This document shows, piece after piece, positions 56,172 through 64,000 of a stretch of 64,000 nucleotides of DNA. The DNA lies in NCBI GenBank assembly GCA_009469665.1, contig SSTB01000238.1, positions 1-64,000 on the forward strand. Reading direction: 5' to 3'. Position numbers and translations under genes: made by a program. The notes below the pieces were generated by a model. That model did no database searches, was not told where the DNA came from, and worked only from the letters and a program-made list of their open reading frames with translations. Source of the stretch: Azonexaceae bacterium (GTDB lineage: Bacteria; Pseudomonadota; Gammaproteobacteria; Burkholderiales; Rhodocyclaceae). Each line of letters opens with the position of its first letter. Positions within the stretch are counted from its first letter, which is position 1.

Positions 56172-57235
56172 ACGCCCCCCTGCCCGTAGTGCATTTTGGT
56201 CCAATCCCGGTAGGCGCCGCTGGTGACGTCAGCCACCCATTCGGCATGATCGAGATACCACTTTACGGTTTTGCGAAGTCCCGTTGCAAAGGTCTCCGCC
56301 GGTCGCCAACCCAATTCCCGCTCGATTTTTCCGGCGTCGATGGCGTAGCGGCGATCGTGGCCGGGGCGGTCCTTGACGAAGGTGATTTGCGATCGATAGC
56401 TCTCCCCGTCGGACCGGGGTTGCAGCTCGTCGAGCAGGGCGCAAAGCGCCTCGACGACCTCGAGGTTGGTCTTTTCGTTCCAACCGCCGATATTGTAGGT
56501 TTCACCGAGCCGCCCGGCTTCGAGCACTCGCCGGATCGCCCGGCAGTGATCCCCGACGTAAAGCCAGTCCCGGACCTGCCGCCCATCGCCGTAGATGGGC
56601 AGCGGCTTGCCGGCAAGCGCATGGTGGATGACGAGGGGAATGAGCTTCTCGGGGAAATGGTAAGGCCCATAGTTGTTCGAGCAGTTGGTGGTCAGGACGG
56701 GCAAGCCGTAGGTCTGGCCATAGGCCCGGACCAGGTGGTCGGAAGCCGCCTTGGACGCCGAATAGGGGCTGTTGGGTTCGTAGCGCCGGGATTCGACAAA
56801 GGGGGGTTCGTCGACCGCCAGCGAACCGTAGACTTCGTCCGTCGACACCTGGAGGAAGCGAAAGCCGTCCCGTTCCTCGCCGGCGAGTGTATCCCAGTGG
56901 ACTCGCAGCGCTTCGAGCAGGCGGAAGGTGCCGACGACATTGGTCTGAATGAAATCCTCAGGACCGTGGATCGACCGGTCGACGTGGGACTCGGCGGCAA
57001 AATTGACCACGGCCCGGGGCCGGTAACGGGCGAGGAGTCTTTCGACAAGGGCAGAATCGCCAATATCCCCCCGTACGAAACGATGCCGGTCGTCGCCTTC
57101 GATTTCCTTCAGGTTGGCCAGGTTGCCGGCATAGGTCAGCTTGTCGAGGTTCAGCACCGGTTCGCCGACGGTTTCCAGCCAGTCCAGAACATAGTTGGAA
57201 CCAATAAAACCCGCTCCGCCGGTCACCAAAATCAT
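56168..57235 (-). CDS. rfbB: dTDP-glucose 4,6-dehydratase
   Basis: RmlB (355 residues), an extended SDR. The NAD site is [16 protein letters not shown], the catalytic Tyr-x3-Lys is [16 protein letters not shown], and the active-site Thr-Asp-Glu is STDEVYGSL. It heads rmlB-rmlA-rmlC. No rmlD gene is adjacent, so dTDP-rhamnose synthesis must use rmlD elsewhere, or the operon makes a different dTDP-6-deoxysugar. The ATG at 57235 follows GAGAGG. Confidence 0.97.
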   Translation of the reverse strand: MILVTGGAGFIGSNYVLDWLETVGEPVLNLDKLTYAGNLANLKEIEGDDRHRFVRGDIGDSALVERLLARYRPRAVVNFAAESHVDRSIHGPEDFIQTNVVGTFRLLEALRVHWDTLAGEERDGFRFLQVSTDEVYGSLAVDEPPFVESRRYEPNSPYSASKAASDHLVRAYGQTYGLPVLTTNCSNNYGPYHFPEKLIPLVIHHALAGKPLPIYGDGRQVRDWLYVGDHCRAIRRVLEAGRLGETYNIGGWNEKTNLEVVEALCALLDELQPRSDGESYRSQITFVKDRPGHDRRYAIDAGKIERELGWRPAETFATGLRKTVKWYLDHAEWVADVTSGAYRDWTKMHYGQGGV

Positions 57236-57362
57236 TGCAACACCTCTCCCTTGCCGGGAATCAATGGGTAGGCCCCCGGGAGGGCGCAAAAAAAGTCCGC
57301 GTATTCTAGCCGGCCCGCCCGGTTCCGGCGAAAACCCCTGCCCGGCCGGGAAATTCAAGGCG

Positions 57363-57830
57363 CTACAGCAAGGCAAGCACCTCGGCGCCATGGTCGGGAC
57401 AGTGGGGGTCGTCGATCACGCCGGCAATCCGGCCCGCCTCGTCGATGATGAAAGTAACCCGCTCGTTGGCCTTGAGCAGGCCCCGCAACAAGCCGCTCAG
57501 GCCCGACCCGGCGACGCCGTAGGCCTTGGCGACGGCCTGGTCGGTATCGGCGAGGAGAGGGAAGTTGAGCCGGTATTTGGCGCTGAAGCGCCGGTGGGAG
57601 TCGACACCCTGGGAAGACACTCCGAGGATCGCCGCCCCCCGGGCCGCAATATCGGCATCGGCATCGCGCAGGCTGCAGGCCTGCTTGGTGCAACCGGGGG
57701 TGTCGTCCATGGGATAGAAGTACATCACCAGCTTACGGCCGCGAAAGTCGGCCAGGCTAAGCGGCGTGCCGTCGGTGCTCAGGCCGGAGAAATTGGGCGC
57801 CGGGTCGCCGGTTTTGAGGTGGGTGGGCAT
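57363..57830 (-). CDS. bcp: Thioredoxin-dependent peroxiredoxin (Bcp/PrxQ)
   Basis: A 155-residue Bcp/PrxQ peroxiredoxin. The peroxidatic and resolving cysteines are the two in [15 protein letters not shown], five residues apart as in 2-Cys PrxQ. It reduces hydrogen peroxide and lipid hydroperoxides using thioredoxin. Its start overlaps the upstream reductase stop (TGATG), so it may protect the lipid-related products of that pathway or simply share its message. Confidence 0.94.
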   Translation of the reverse strand: MPTHLKTGDPAPNFSGLSTDGTPLSLADFRGRKLVMYFYPMDDTPGCTKQACSLRDADADIAARGAAILGVSSQGVDSHRRFSAKYRLNFPLLADTDQAVAKAYGVAGSGLSGLLRGLLKANERVTFIIDEAGRIAGVIDDPHCPDHGAEVLALL

Positions 57831-59821
57831 CAGAAATGGATCCCGCGCATGATCTGGGTAAAGGCGATCTGGTCGGCCGACGGCATGTCGGGCAAAGCGC
57901 CCGGCACTTTGGACTTGGCCGCGTCGGAATCGGGGAACATGCGGAAGGTGGTGTTCATGACGATCTGCGCCACCCGGGGCATGAGCGCATGGAGAACCTG
58001 GCCGAAAATGCCCAGCCGCGTGGCGACCCGCACCGGCTTGTTGATGATGGCCTGGCAGATCAGTTCCGCGGCGTCGTCCGGGGTCAGGGTCGGCACCTGG
58101 TCGTAGAGCTTGGTCGGCGCGATCATCGGCGTCTTGACCAGGGGCATGTTGATGGTAGTGAAGCTGATCCCCCGATCCGCGAATTCCGAAGCAGCGCAGC
58201 GGGTCCAGGCATCGAGGGCGGCCTTGGAGGCGACGTAGGCCGAAAAGCGCGGGGCGTTGGTCAGCACGCCGATAGACGAAATATTGACGATATGTCCCCG
58301 TTTCTGGGCGATCATTGCCGGCAACACCCCCATGCTCACCTTGAGCGAACCGAAGTAATTGAGCTGCATGGTCCGCTCGAAGTCGTGGAAACGCTCGAAG
58401 CTGTTTTCGATGGCGCGACGGATCGAACGCCCGGCGTTGTTGACCAGGACATCGACGGTGCCGTGATCGGCCAGGATACGGGCCGTGACTTCGCCAGACT
58501 GGACCATGTCGGCGAGGTCGGCGACGTAGGCATGGAGCTTCAGCCCGGCAGCGTCGAACTCGCGTACCGTCTCGTCGAGCTGGTCCTTGTCCCGGGCCAT
58601 GGTGACGACGATGGCTCCGGCCTCGGCGAGTTTTTTTGCCGTCGCCTTGCCGATCCCCGAAGACGCGCCGGTGACCAGCACCACCTTCCCCGCCACCTGG
58701 GCCTTGAGGCTGCGGTCGATGAAAAGATCCGGATCGAGATGGCGCTCCCAATAGTCCCAGAGCCTCCAGGCGTAGGTGTCGAGGGGTGGCACGGCGATGC
58801 CGGTGCCCTTGAGCACCCGCAGCGTTTCCCGGCAGTCGAAGCGGGTCGGATAATTGATGAAGCGAAACATGTCATCCGGCAGACCCAGATCCTTCATCAC
58901 GGCATGCTGGATGCGGCGCACCGGGGTCAGCGCCAGCAAGGCCCGGCGGATGTGCTTGGGAATGAAGCCGAACAGGGCGGCGTTGATGCGCAGCGCCATT
59001 TCCGGCGCATGGGCGGCGCGGGCGAAGGTATTGAGCAGATCGCCGACGCGCATGGGAGTCGGATCGACCAGGTGGAAACACTTGCCGTCTTCGCCCTTGG
59101 CGTGCGCGATATGATCTACCGCGGCAACGACGAAATCCACCGGCACGACGTTGATCCGCCCCCCTTCGATACCGATGGCCGGCACCCAGGGCGGCAGGAG
59201 ATTACGCATTTTCTGGATCAATTTGAAGAAATAATAGGGGCCGTCGATCTTGTCCATCTCGCCGGTGCGCGAATCCCCGACCACCAGGGCCGGCCGGTAG
59301 ATGCGCCAGGGAATGCCGCATTCGCGGCGGACGATCCCTTCCGAGTCGTGCTTGGTGCGGAAATAGGGATGCTCGAGGTGCTCGGCCTCGTCGAACATAT
59401 CCTCGCGGAACAAGCCCTCGAACATGCCGGCCGAAGCGATGGAGCTGAACAGGTGAAAATGCTTGGCCCCGATCGCCTCGGCAAACTGGACGGCGTTGCG
59501 GGTGCCCTCGACGTTCACCCGCAACTGGCTCGCGGTATCGGCCTTGAGGTCGTAGATGGCCGCCAGGTGGAAGAAATGGCTGGTCCGCTTGCCGATCTTC
59601 TTGAGATCCGCCGCGCTCACCCCGAAATTGGGCAGGGTGAGATCGCCGACCACGGGAATGACCCGGCTGGCGTCGGCTTCCCAGAACTCGTACAGGTCTG
59701 CAAGACGGTCCTGCTCGCTGTCGCGAATCAGGACGACGATCTCGCTGCCCTCCCGCTGCAACAGGCGACGCACCAGACGTTTGCCGATGAAGCCGCTTGC
59801 CCCGGTCATGAAATAACGCAT
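57830..59821 (-). CDS. Two-domain fatty acyl-CoA reductase (alcohol-forming)
   Basis: A 663-residue fusion of an N-terminal extended-SDR/thioester-reductase-like domain (about 1-370; TGASGFIGKRLVRRLL, SSIASAGMFEG, HPYFRTKHDSEG with Tyr-x3-Lys) and a C-terminal classical SDR (about 375-663; VTGASSGIGKATAKK, NNAGRSIRR, SAYVASKAALDAW). It closely follows, in order and detail, the Marinobacter fatty acyl-CoA reductase (Maqu_2507 type) that reduces acyl-CoA through the aldehyde to fatty alcohol. Phasin, patatin and wax synthase genes nearby support a wax ester pathway. It ends in TGATG with bcp. Confidence 0.9.
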   Translation of the reverse strand: MRYFMTGASGFIGKRLVRRLLQREGSEIVVLIRDSEQDRLADLYEFWEADASRVIPVVGDLTLPNFGVSAADLKKIGKRTSHFFHLAAIYDLKADTASQLRVNVEGTRNAVQFAEAIGAKHFHLFSSIASAGMFEGLFREDMFDEAEHLEHPYFRTKHDSEGIVRRECGIPWRIYRPALVVGDSRTGEMDKIDGPYYFFKLIQKMRNLLPPWVPAIGIEGGRINVVPVDFVVAAVDHIAHAKGEDGKCFHLVDPTPMRVGDLLNTFARAAHAPEMALRINAALFGFIPKHIRRALLALTPVRRIQHAVMKDLGLPDDMFRFINYPTRFDCRETLRVLKGTGIAVPPLDTYAWRLWDYWERHLDPDLFIDRSLKAQVAGKVVLVTGASSGIGKATAKKLAEAGAIVVTMARDKDQLDETVREFDAAGLKLHAYVADLADMVQSGEVTARILADHGTVDVLVNNAGRSIRRAIENSFERFHDFERTMQLNYFGSLKVSMGVLPAMIAQKRGHIVNISSIGVLTNAPRFSAYVASKAALDAWTRCAASEFADRGISFTTINMPLVKTPMIAPTKLYDQVPTLTPDDAAELICQAIINKPVRVATRLGIFGQVLHALMPRVAQIVMNTTFRMFPDSDAAKSKVPGALPDMPSADQIAFTQIMRGIHF

Positions 59822-59904
59822 TGCCGTCTCCCTAAATCTGTTGAAATTCAAGCTCATTCTAGAGGAAGCCCCCTAGATGTTTAGTGTGCCTTCTCTAATT
59901 TTTC

Positions 59905-59932
59905 GCCCTACACTCCTTCGTGAAGGTAGGGC
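59905..59932. promoter_or_regulatory. Inverted repeat in the FAR-phasin intergenic region
   Basis: GCCCTAC (59905-59911) and GTAGGGC (59926-59932) are exact arms, with CTTC/GAAG pairing between them, in the 157-bp region separating the divergent reductase and phasin genes. It could be an operator shared by both genes or a leader hairpin of the phasin message. Confidence 0.5.
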
Positions 59933-59978
59933 AATACAGCCCGCCGCAACCGACTTCAACGCCTATCAGGAGGACATC

Positions 59979-60518
59979 ATGGTCAAGAAACTCAAATCTC
60001 TGGCAGCCCTTAGCGACAATCAACTCGCCAACACGGTCAAGGATTCCGCCCAGCAAATCTGGCTGGCCGGACTCGGCGCCTTCTCCAAGGCCCAGGAAGA
60101 AGGCAACAAGGTTTTCGATGCCCTGGTGAAGGAAGGCCAGACCATCCAGAAGAAGACCAAGAAAGTCGCCGACGAAAAAATGGCCGAGGTCGCCGTCAAG
60201 GCGGCCGGCACCTGGGATCGCCTAGAACAGGTCTTCGAGGATCGCGTCGCCCGCGCCCTCGGCAGTCTCGGCGTGCCCAACAAGAAGGATATCGAGAAGC
60301 TCTCGAAGCGCGTCGCCGAACTGACTGCCGTCGTGCAAAAACTGACCGAAGCCCAGGAGGCCCCGGCGGCCCGGAAAGCCCCCGCCGCCAAGCCGGCGGC
60401 AGCCACCGCGGCGGCCAAGGCTGCGGCACCGGCCAAGAAGCCGGCCGCCAGCAAAAGCGCCGGCAAGAAACCCGTCGCTCCTGCTCCCGCTCCTGGTGCA
60501 ACAGCTCCTGCCGCCTGA
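59979..60518 (+). CDS. PHA granule-associated phasin (PhaF/PhaI type)
   Basis: A 179-residue phasin. The N-terminal phasin domain (about 1-110, QIWLAGLGAFSKAQEEGNKVFDALVKEGQTIQKK) is amphipathic and granule-binding; a leucine-rich coiled coil (DIEKLSKRVAELTAVVQKL) follows; the C-terminus is an Ala/Pro/Lys-rich histone-H1-like tail (AAKPAAATAAAKAAAPAKK) as in PhaF, which binds DNA nonspecifically. AGGAGG precedes the ATG. It coats polyhydroxyalkanoate or other neutral-lipid granules. Confidence 0.93.
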   Translation: MVKKLKSLAALSDNQLANTVKDSAQQIWLAGLGAFSKAQEEGNKVFDALVKEGQTIQKKTKKVADEKMAEVAVKAAGTWDRLEQVFEDRVARALGSLGVPNKKDIEKLSKRVAELTAVVQKLTEAQEAPAARKAPAAKPAAATAAAKAAAPAKKPAASKSAGKKPVAPAPAPGATAPAA

Positions 60519-60562
60519 CCGCCGGTAACCGCTAGGAAACAGCACGGATTCGGCATAACCGA

Positions 60563-60587
60563 GGTGCCCGGCCGAGAACCGGGCACC
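60563..60587 (+). terminator. Hairpin behind the phasin gene
   Basis: GGTGCCCGG (60563-60571) and CCGGGCACC (60579-60587) form a perfect 9-bp stem with a 7-base loop, 45 bp past the phasin stop and 30 bp before the patatin start. There is no T run; it may attenuate or stabilise the phasin message. Confidence 0.45.
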
Positions 60588-60616
60588 CAGCGAGACAGGG
60601 GGGTGGCAACTTGGCA

Positions 60617-61804
60617 ATGACAGGTCTTGCCCTGGCCGGGGGCGGCCCTTTGGGCGGCATCTACGAGGTCGGCGCGCTGGCGGCGCTCGACGAGGCGATT
60701 GCCGGCTTCCAGTTGGTCGACTCCGATATCTTCGTTGGCGTCAGTTCCGGCAGCCTGCTCGCCGCGGCCCTGGCCAACGGTATTGCCCCGGCCCAGCTGG
60801 CGCACATGCTGGTCGAAAACGATGCGGAAGAGGTTTTCGACCCGGAAATGCTGCTGCGACCCGCCTTCGGAGAATATTGCGCCCGCGCTCTAGCCTTGCC
60901 TCCCCTGGTCTGGAGCGCCCTCCTGCACTATCTCAGCAATCCCTGGCAATACGGCCTGTTCGAGTCTTTCCAGCGGCTTTCCCAGGCCATCCCGACGGGG
61001 GTTTTCGACAACCGGGGAATCGACCGCATCCTCCGCAAGCTGTTTTCGTCCCAGGGGCGGACCAACGACTTCCGGCAGTTGAAGCACCGCCTCTTTCTCG
61101 TCACCACCGATCTCGATTCCGGCGAATCGGTGGCCTTCGGCAGCGCCGGCCACGCGGCCGTTCCCATATCCACCGCGGTACAGGCCAGCGCCGCCCTGCC
61201 AGGCCTGTTTCCCCCGGTGCGTATCGACGGGCGCCACTACGTCGACGGCGCCCTCATCAAGACCCTGCACGCCTCGGTGGCCCTCAAGGAAGGTGCCGAA
61301 CTGGTATTCTGCATCAACCCGCTGGTTCCCTTCGACGCCGAACTCGCCGCCCACCGCAAGGCCGGCCAGCGCCACCACCTCAACGACGGCGGCCTGCCGG
61401 TCGTGCTCTCCCAGACTTTCCGCGCCATCATCCATTCCCGCATGCGGGTCGGCATGGATCGCTACAAGCACCAGTATGGCAATGCCGACGTGGTTCTCTT
61501 CGAACCCACCCGGGACGACGCCGAAATGTTCTTCACCAACGTCTTTTCCTACCGCGACCGCCGCCGCCTTTGCGAACACGCCTACCAGCAGACCCGGCGC
61601 GACCTCTACCGCCGCCGCCATGAACTGCGGCCGATCCTGGCCCGCCACGGTCTGGATCTCGACGTCCCGATCCTCAAGGACCACCGACGCAGCCTCCTGG
61701 CCGGCGACCAGGGGCGCCAGATATGGTTGCGCTCGACCACCGACGCCCTCGACGAATCCCTCGACGAATTGCAGCGCTGGCTCGCGACCCGGCAGCCCGC
61801 CTGA
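60617..61804 (+). CDS. Patatin-like phospholipase
   Basis: A 395-residue patatin-family lipid acyl hydrolase. The oxyanion loop is LALAGGGPLGGIYEVG, the nucleophile serine lies in the elbow GVSSGSLLAA and the catalytic Asp in YVDGALIKTL. The first ATG (60617) is preferred; a TTG two codons earlier also fits. In this setting it might release fatty acid from granule lipids or membrane phospholipid, or act as a PHA depolymerase (some intracellular enzymes have this fold). A TetR gene follows after an operator-like repeat overlapping its stop. Confidence 0.9.
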   Translation: MTGLALAGGGPLGGIYEVGALAALDEAIAGFQLVDSDIFVGVSSGSLLAAALANGIAPAQLAHMLVENDAEEVFDPEMLLRPAFGEYCARALALPPLVWSALLHYLSNPWQYGLFESFQRLSQAIPTGVFDNRGIDRILRKLFSSQGRTNDFRQLKHRLFLVTTDLDSGESVAFGSAGHAAVPISTAVQASAALPGLFPPVRIDGRHYVDGALIKTLHASVALKEGAELVFCINPLVPFDAELAAHRKAGQRHHLNDGGLPVVLSQTFRAIIHSRMRVGMDRYKHQYGNADVVLFEPTRDDAEMFFTNVFSYRDRRRLCEHAYQQTRRDLYRRRHELRPILARHGLDLDVPILKDHRRSLLAGDQGRQIWLRSTTDALDESLDELQRWLATRQPA

Positions 61805-61830
61805 TGCTATCCTAGATAGATAACATCAGG
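61800..61830. promoter_or_regulatory. 31-bp operator-like inverted repeat before the TetR gene
   Basis: CCTGATG-C-TATC (61800-61811) and GATA-A-CATCAGG (61819-61830) pair at 11 of 12 positions with a 7-base centre; a second palindrome CTATCCTAGATAG is nested inside. It overlaps the patatin stop codon and lies 13 bp before the TetR gene start, so autoregulation by the TetR protein is likely. Confidence 0.65.
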
Positions 61831-61843
61831 CGGCAGGGAGACC

Positions 61844-62485
61844 ATGGAAAAGAAACCGAAACGGCGCACCCGGGAACGCATCCTTGAAACGGCCCTCGGC
61901 CTCTTCAACGATTTCGGCGAACCTAACGTCACCACCACGGTCATCGCCGACGAGATGGAGATCAGCCCCGGCAACCTCTACTACCACTTTCACAGCAAGG
62001 ACGAGATCGTCAACGCGCTGTTCAGCGAATACGAAAAGGAAATCGAGCACCTCCTGACGGCCCCCGGCAGCCGGCCGGCCACGGCGGAGGACATCTGGTT
62101 CTTCCTCCATCTGGTATTCGAGCTGATTTGGAAATACCGCTTCTTCTACCGCGACATCAACGATCTCCTGACCCGCAACCGCCTCGTCGAAACCCACTTC
62201 CAGCGCATTCTGGCCCACAAGATCCAGGTCGGAACCGCTATCTGCCAAGGCCTCGTCGCCGCCGGCACCCTGCGCGCCAATGCTGCCGAAATCAGCGCCC
62301 TGGCGACCAACATGACGGTCATCGCCACCTTCTGGCTGTCCTACGAACATGCCCGCAATCCCCGCGGCACGCCGGACATCGGGCGCGGCGCCTACCAGGT
62401 GATCTCGCTCGCCGCCCCCTTCCTCCAGGGCGAACCGCGCCGGCTGCTGGAAAATCTTTCCGCCGCCTACCTCAAGAAAACCTAA
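61844..62485 (+). CDS. TetR-family transcriptional regulator
   Basis: A 213-residue TetR regulator with helix-turn-helix region NVTTTVIADEMEISPGNLYYHFHSKDEIV and a C-terminal ligand domain rich in aromatic residues (FFLHLVFELIWKYRFFYRDI), suited to a hydrophobic ligand such as an acyl-CoA. GGGAG precedes the ATG. It is followed 11 bp later by the helical-repeat gene in an apparent operon. Control of the neighbouring lipid genes is inferred from the local operator. Confidence 0.88.
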   Translation: MEKKPKRRTRERILETALGLFNDFGEPNVTTTVIADEMEISPGNLYYHFHSKDEIVNALFSEYEKEIEHLLTAPGSRPATAEDIWFFLHLVFELIWKYRFFYRDINDLLTRNRLVETHFQRILAHKIQVGTAICQGLVAAGTLRANAAEISALATNMTVIATFWLSYEHARNPRGTPDIGRGAYQVISLAAPFLQGEPRRLLENLSAAYLKKT

Positions 62486-62496
62486 AGGAGAACGCC

Positions 62497-63282
62497 ATGC
62501 CCAAAACCGTCTGGTTAGCCTTTCCCTACCCCGACAAGGCCTTTGACCAGGCCGGGGCGGCGCTCAAGAAAAACTGGCCGCGGCTCCACCGGGGCGACTG
62601 CGAACCCTTCCCGCGGACGGCCGCCGTGCAGGATGCCTGGCGGGCCTACCACGCCGGCGACTTCGGCAAGGCCGTCGCACTGGGGCTGGCGGCCGGCCTG
62701 GCCGGCACCAACGTCGCCAACAAGGCGGCGATGATTTACGCCACCTACCTGGAAGACGACGACGGGAAAAAGCTTGGACTCCTCCAGGAGGTTGCCCAGC
62801 GGGCCGAATCCCTCCAGGCCGCCGAACCCGACAACGTCAACGCCTGGTACTACCACGCCTACGCCCTGGGCCGCTACAGCCAGGGCATCTCGGTCGGCAA
62901 AGCGCTGGCCCAGGGCCTGGGAGGCAAGATCAAGGCAAGCCTGGAACGGACGATCGCCCTCGCGCCGCAACACGCCGACGCCCATATCGCGCTGGGGGCG
63001 TGGCACGCCGAAATCATCGACAAGGTCGGCGGCATGATGGGAGGCCTGACCTACGGTGCCCGCAAAGAAAGCGGCGAAAAGCACTTTCGCACCGCGCTGG
63101 AACTCAACCCGGATTCGGCCATCGCCAGGACCGAAATGGCCAACGGCCTGGTCATGATGTTCGGCCGCAGCCGCATGAAAGAAGCCGAGGCGCTATACGC
63201 CCAGGCTGCCGCTGCGGTTCCCGCCGACGCCATGGAGCGGCTCGACGTCGAAGCCGCCAGGGCCGAACTCGACGACGGTTAA
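62497..63282 (+). CDS. Tetratricopeptide-like helical-repeat protein
   Basis: A 261-residue cytoplasmic protein with TPR-like repeats (AWRAYHAGDFGKAVALGLAAG, NAWYYHAYALGRYSQGISVGKALAQGL, HADAHIALGAWHAEIIDKVGG, EKHFRTALELNPDSAIARTEMANGLVMMF). No signal peptide. AAAGGAG precedes the ATG. It probably acts as a protein-binding adaptor; function is unknown. It ends on overlapping stop codons with the convergent wax synthase gene. Confidence 0.78.
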   Translation: MPKTVWLAFPYPDKAFDQAGAALKKNWPRLHRGDCEPFPRTAAVQDAWRAYHAGDFGKAVALGLAAGLAGTNVANKAAMIYATYLEDDDGKKLGLLQEVAQRAESLQAAEPDNVNAWYYHAYALGRYSQGISVGKALAQGLGGKIKASLERTIALAPQHADAHIALGAWHAEIIDKVGGMMGGLTYGARKESGEKHFRTALELNPDSAIARTEMANGLVMMFGRSRMKEAEALYAQAAAAVPADAMERLDVEAARAELDDG

Positions 63283-64000
63283 GCCGCCGTCAGGTCGTTT
63301 TCCACCGCTTGGGGATCGGCCAGGGCATCCTGGGGTTCCATCAGAACCAGCCAGAGGAGTTTCTCGAATTCGCCGGCAAAACGCTCGACGATCCGCTCCG
63401 GGTCGGGGACCAGGGTCTTGTCGGTAATCAAGCCGAACTGCACCTTGCCGTCGTAGGAAAGAATGCTCACCCCCATGCCGATATCGCCCGACTGGGGCAC
63501 CCAGAAAAAGGGCTGGCGCAGCCTGGCGCCGGCGAAATAGAGGGCGCTCCGCGGCCCCGGGACGTTGGTCATAACCGCCGTCGCCTTGCTCGCCAGAAGA
63601 TCGAGAACCTGCTCCTGGACGAATTTCGGCGCGGCCCCGACGGCGCCCAGCAGGGTCAGGGTCAATACCGCCTGGAAGGAGGATTTCAGCTTTTCCATGC
63701 GTGCCCGCGTGACGTAGAGCCGCTCCAGGGGATTTTCGATGCCGACCGGCAATTCCAGCGCCACCAGGCCGAAACGGTTGCCCAGGGTGCCGGCGTCGGC
63801 GGGCCGGCGCAGGTTGACCGGCACCAGGGCGCGCAACTCGACCTCGTCCACCGGGTCGCCCTGGGCCTGCAGATAGCCACGCAGAGCGCCCGCCGCCGCG
63901 GAGAGCAGCATGTCGTTGACCGAACACCCCAAGACCCGGCCGACCGCCTTGACCTCGGGCAAGGAGATGGGTTCCGACCAGGCCACCCGCTTGGCCGCGC
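63279..64000 (-). CDS. Wax ester synthase/diacylglycerol acyltransferase, C-terminal part (truncated by window)
   Basis: About 240 C-terminal residues of a WS/DGAT-family enzyme, reading in from the right edge. Visible are CSVNDMLLSAAAGALRGYLQ, ALVPVNLRRP, GNRFGLVALELPV and NVPGPRSALYFAGARL, the conserved blocks of the C-terminal acyltransferase domain. The catalytic HHxxxDG motif would lie beyond base 64000. The enzyme esterifies fatty alcohols or diacylglycerol with acyl-CoA; with the reductase at 57830 it would complete a wax ester pathway. Confidence 0.88.
   Translation of the reverse strand, partial: AAKRVAWSEPISLPEVKAVGRVLGCSVNDMLLSAAAGALRGYLQAQGDPVDEVELRALVPVNLRRPADAGTLGNRFGLVALELPVGIENPLERLYVTRARMEKLKSSFQAVLTLTLLGAVGAAPKFVQEQVLDLLASKATAVMTNVPGPRSALYFAGARLRQPFFWVPQSGDIGMGVSILSYDGKVQFGLITDKTLVPDPERIVERFAGEFEKLLWLVLMEPQDALADPQAVENDLTAA

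Overview
The window is GC-rich chromosomal DNA from a Gram-negative bacterium, most likely a betaproteobacterium close to the Rhodocyclales (Azoarcus/Thauera/Dechloromonas type). This rests on gene content and order (tig-clpP-clpX-lon-hupB; alaC-alaA-hom; DUF2249; PHA phasin; bufferin operon; acuR-acuI) and on codon use. The species cannot be named from sequence alone. Coding density is high and most genes lie in short operons with ATGA or TGATG overlaps.

Region by region: (1) 1-2171 is the edge of an integrated element: a short RadC-like gene and a P4-type tyrosine integrase pointing away from a tRNA-His gene, which is the probable attachment target. (2) 2.3-9.5 kb is the protein-quality block tig-clpP-clpX-lon, with an RpoH-like promoter before lon, then hupB, tRNA-Val and a CnoX/YbbN-type thioredoxin. 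(3) 9.5-13.0 kb is a four-gene MCE/Mla-type lipid transport operon on the minus strand. (4) 13.0-19.5 kb holds an HDAC-like hydrolase, DUF488, Nnr, a DMT transporter, a membrane-anchored FMN glutamate-synthase-like protein, nadC and an unlisted 45-residue membrane protein. (5) 19.5-27.3 kb holds thrC, a DUF2249/NnrS-like membrane protein pair, a PAS-GGDEF-EAL protein, a WG-repeat protein and an AmiD-like amidase. (6) 27.3-32.7 kb holds an isochorismatase-like hydrolase, a 4-hydroxybutyryl-CoA-dehydratase-like protein lacking two iron-sulfur ligands, metY, an alpha/beta hydrolase and a ClpX-like ATPase lacking the zinc domain and the canonical pore and ClpP-binding loops. (7) 32.7-34.7 kb is a bufferin-type RiPP operon (precursor, DUF692 MNIO enzyme, DUF2063 partner). 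(8) 34.9-42.7 kb is mostly small secreted or membrane proteins, with an AT-richer foreign-looking stretch near 37.9-38.3 kb and a sodC lipoprotein. (9) 42.8-49.8 kb holds hom, alaA, alaC and a Pat-type acyl-CoA synthetase/acetyltransferase. (10) 49.9-52.5 kb is an acuR-acuI-AhpD-like operon with an operator inside its promoter. (11) 52.5-57.2 kb holds an alx/TerC gene behind a yybP-ykoY manganese riboswitch, a radical SAM protein and rmlB-rmlA-rmlC. (12) 57.4-64.0 kb holds bcp and a storage-lipid neighbourhood: a two-domain fatty acyl-CoA reductase, a phasin, a patatin, a TetR regulator with a long operator-like repeat, a helical-repeat protein and the C-terminal part of a wax ester synthase/DGAT cut by the window edge.

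Most notable: a roughly 100-bp intergenic repeat in three copies (two in one orientation, one inverted), each directly behind a gene; the divergent ClpX paralogue in an operon with metY; the fatty acyl-CoA reductase plus WS/DGAT pairing, which predicts wax ester or related neutral-lipid storage; and the iron-sulfur-ligand-deficient dehydratase homologue. No CRISPR array, rRNA or complete insertion sequence was seen.
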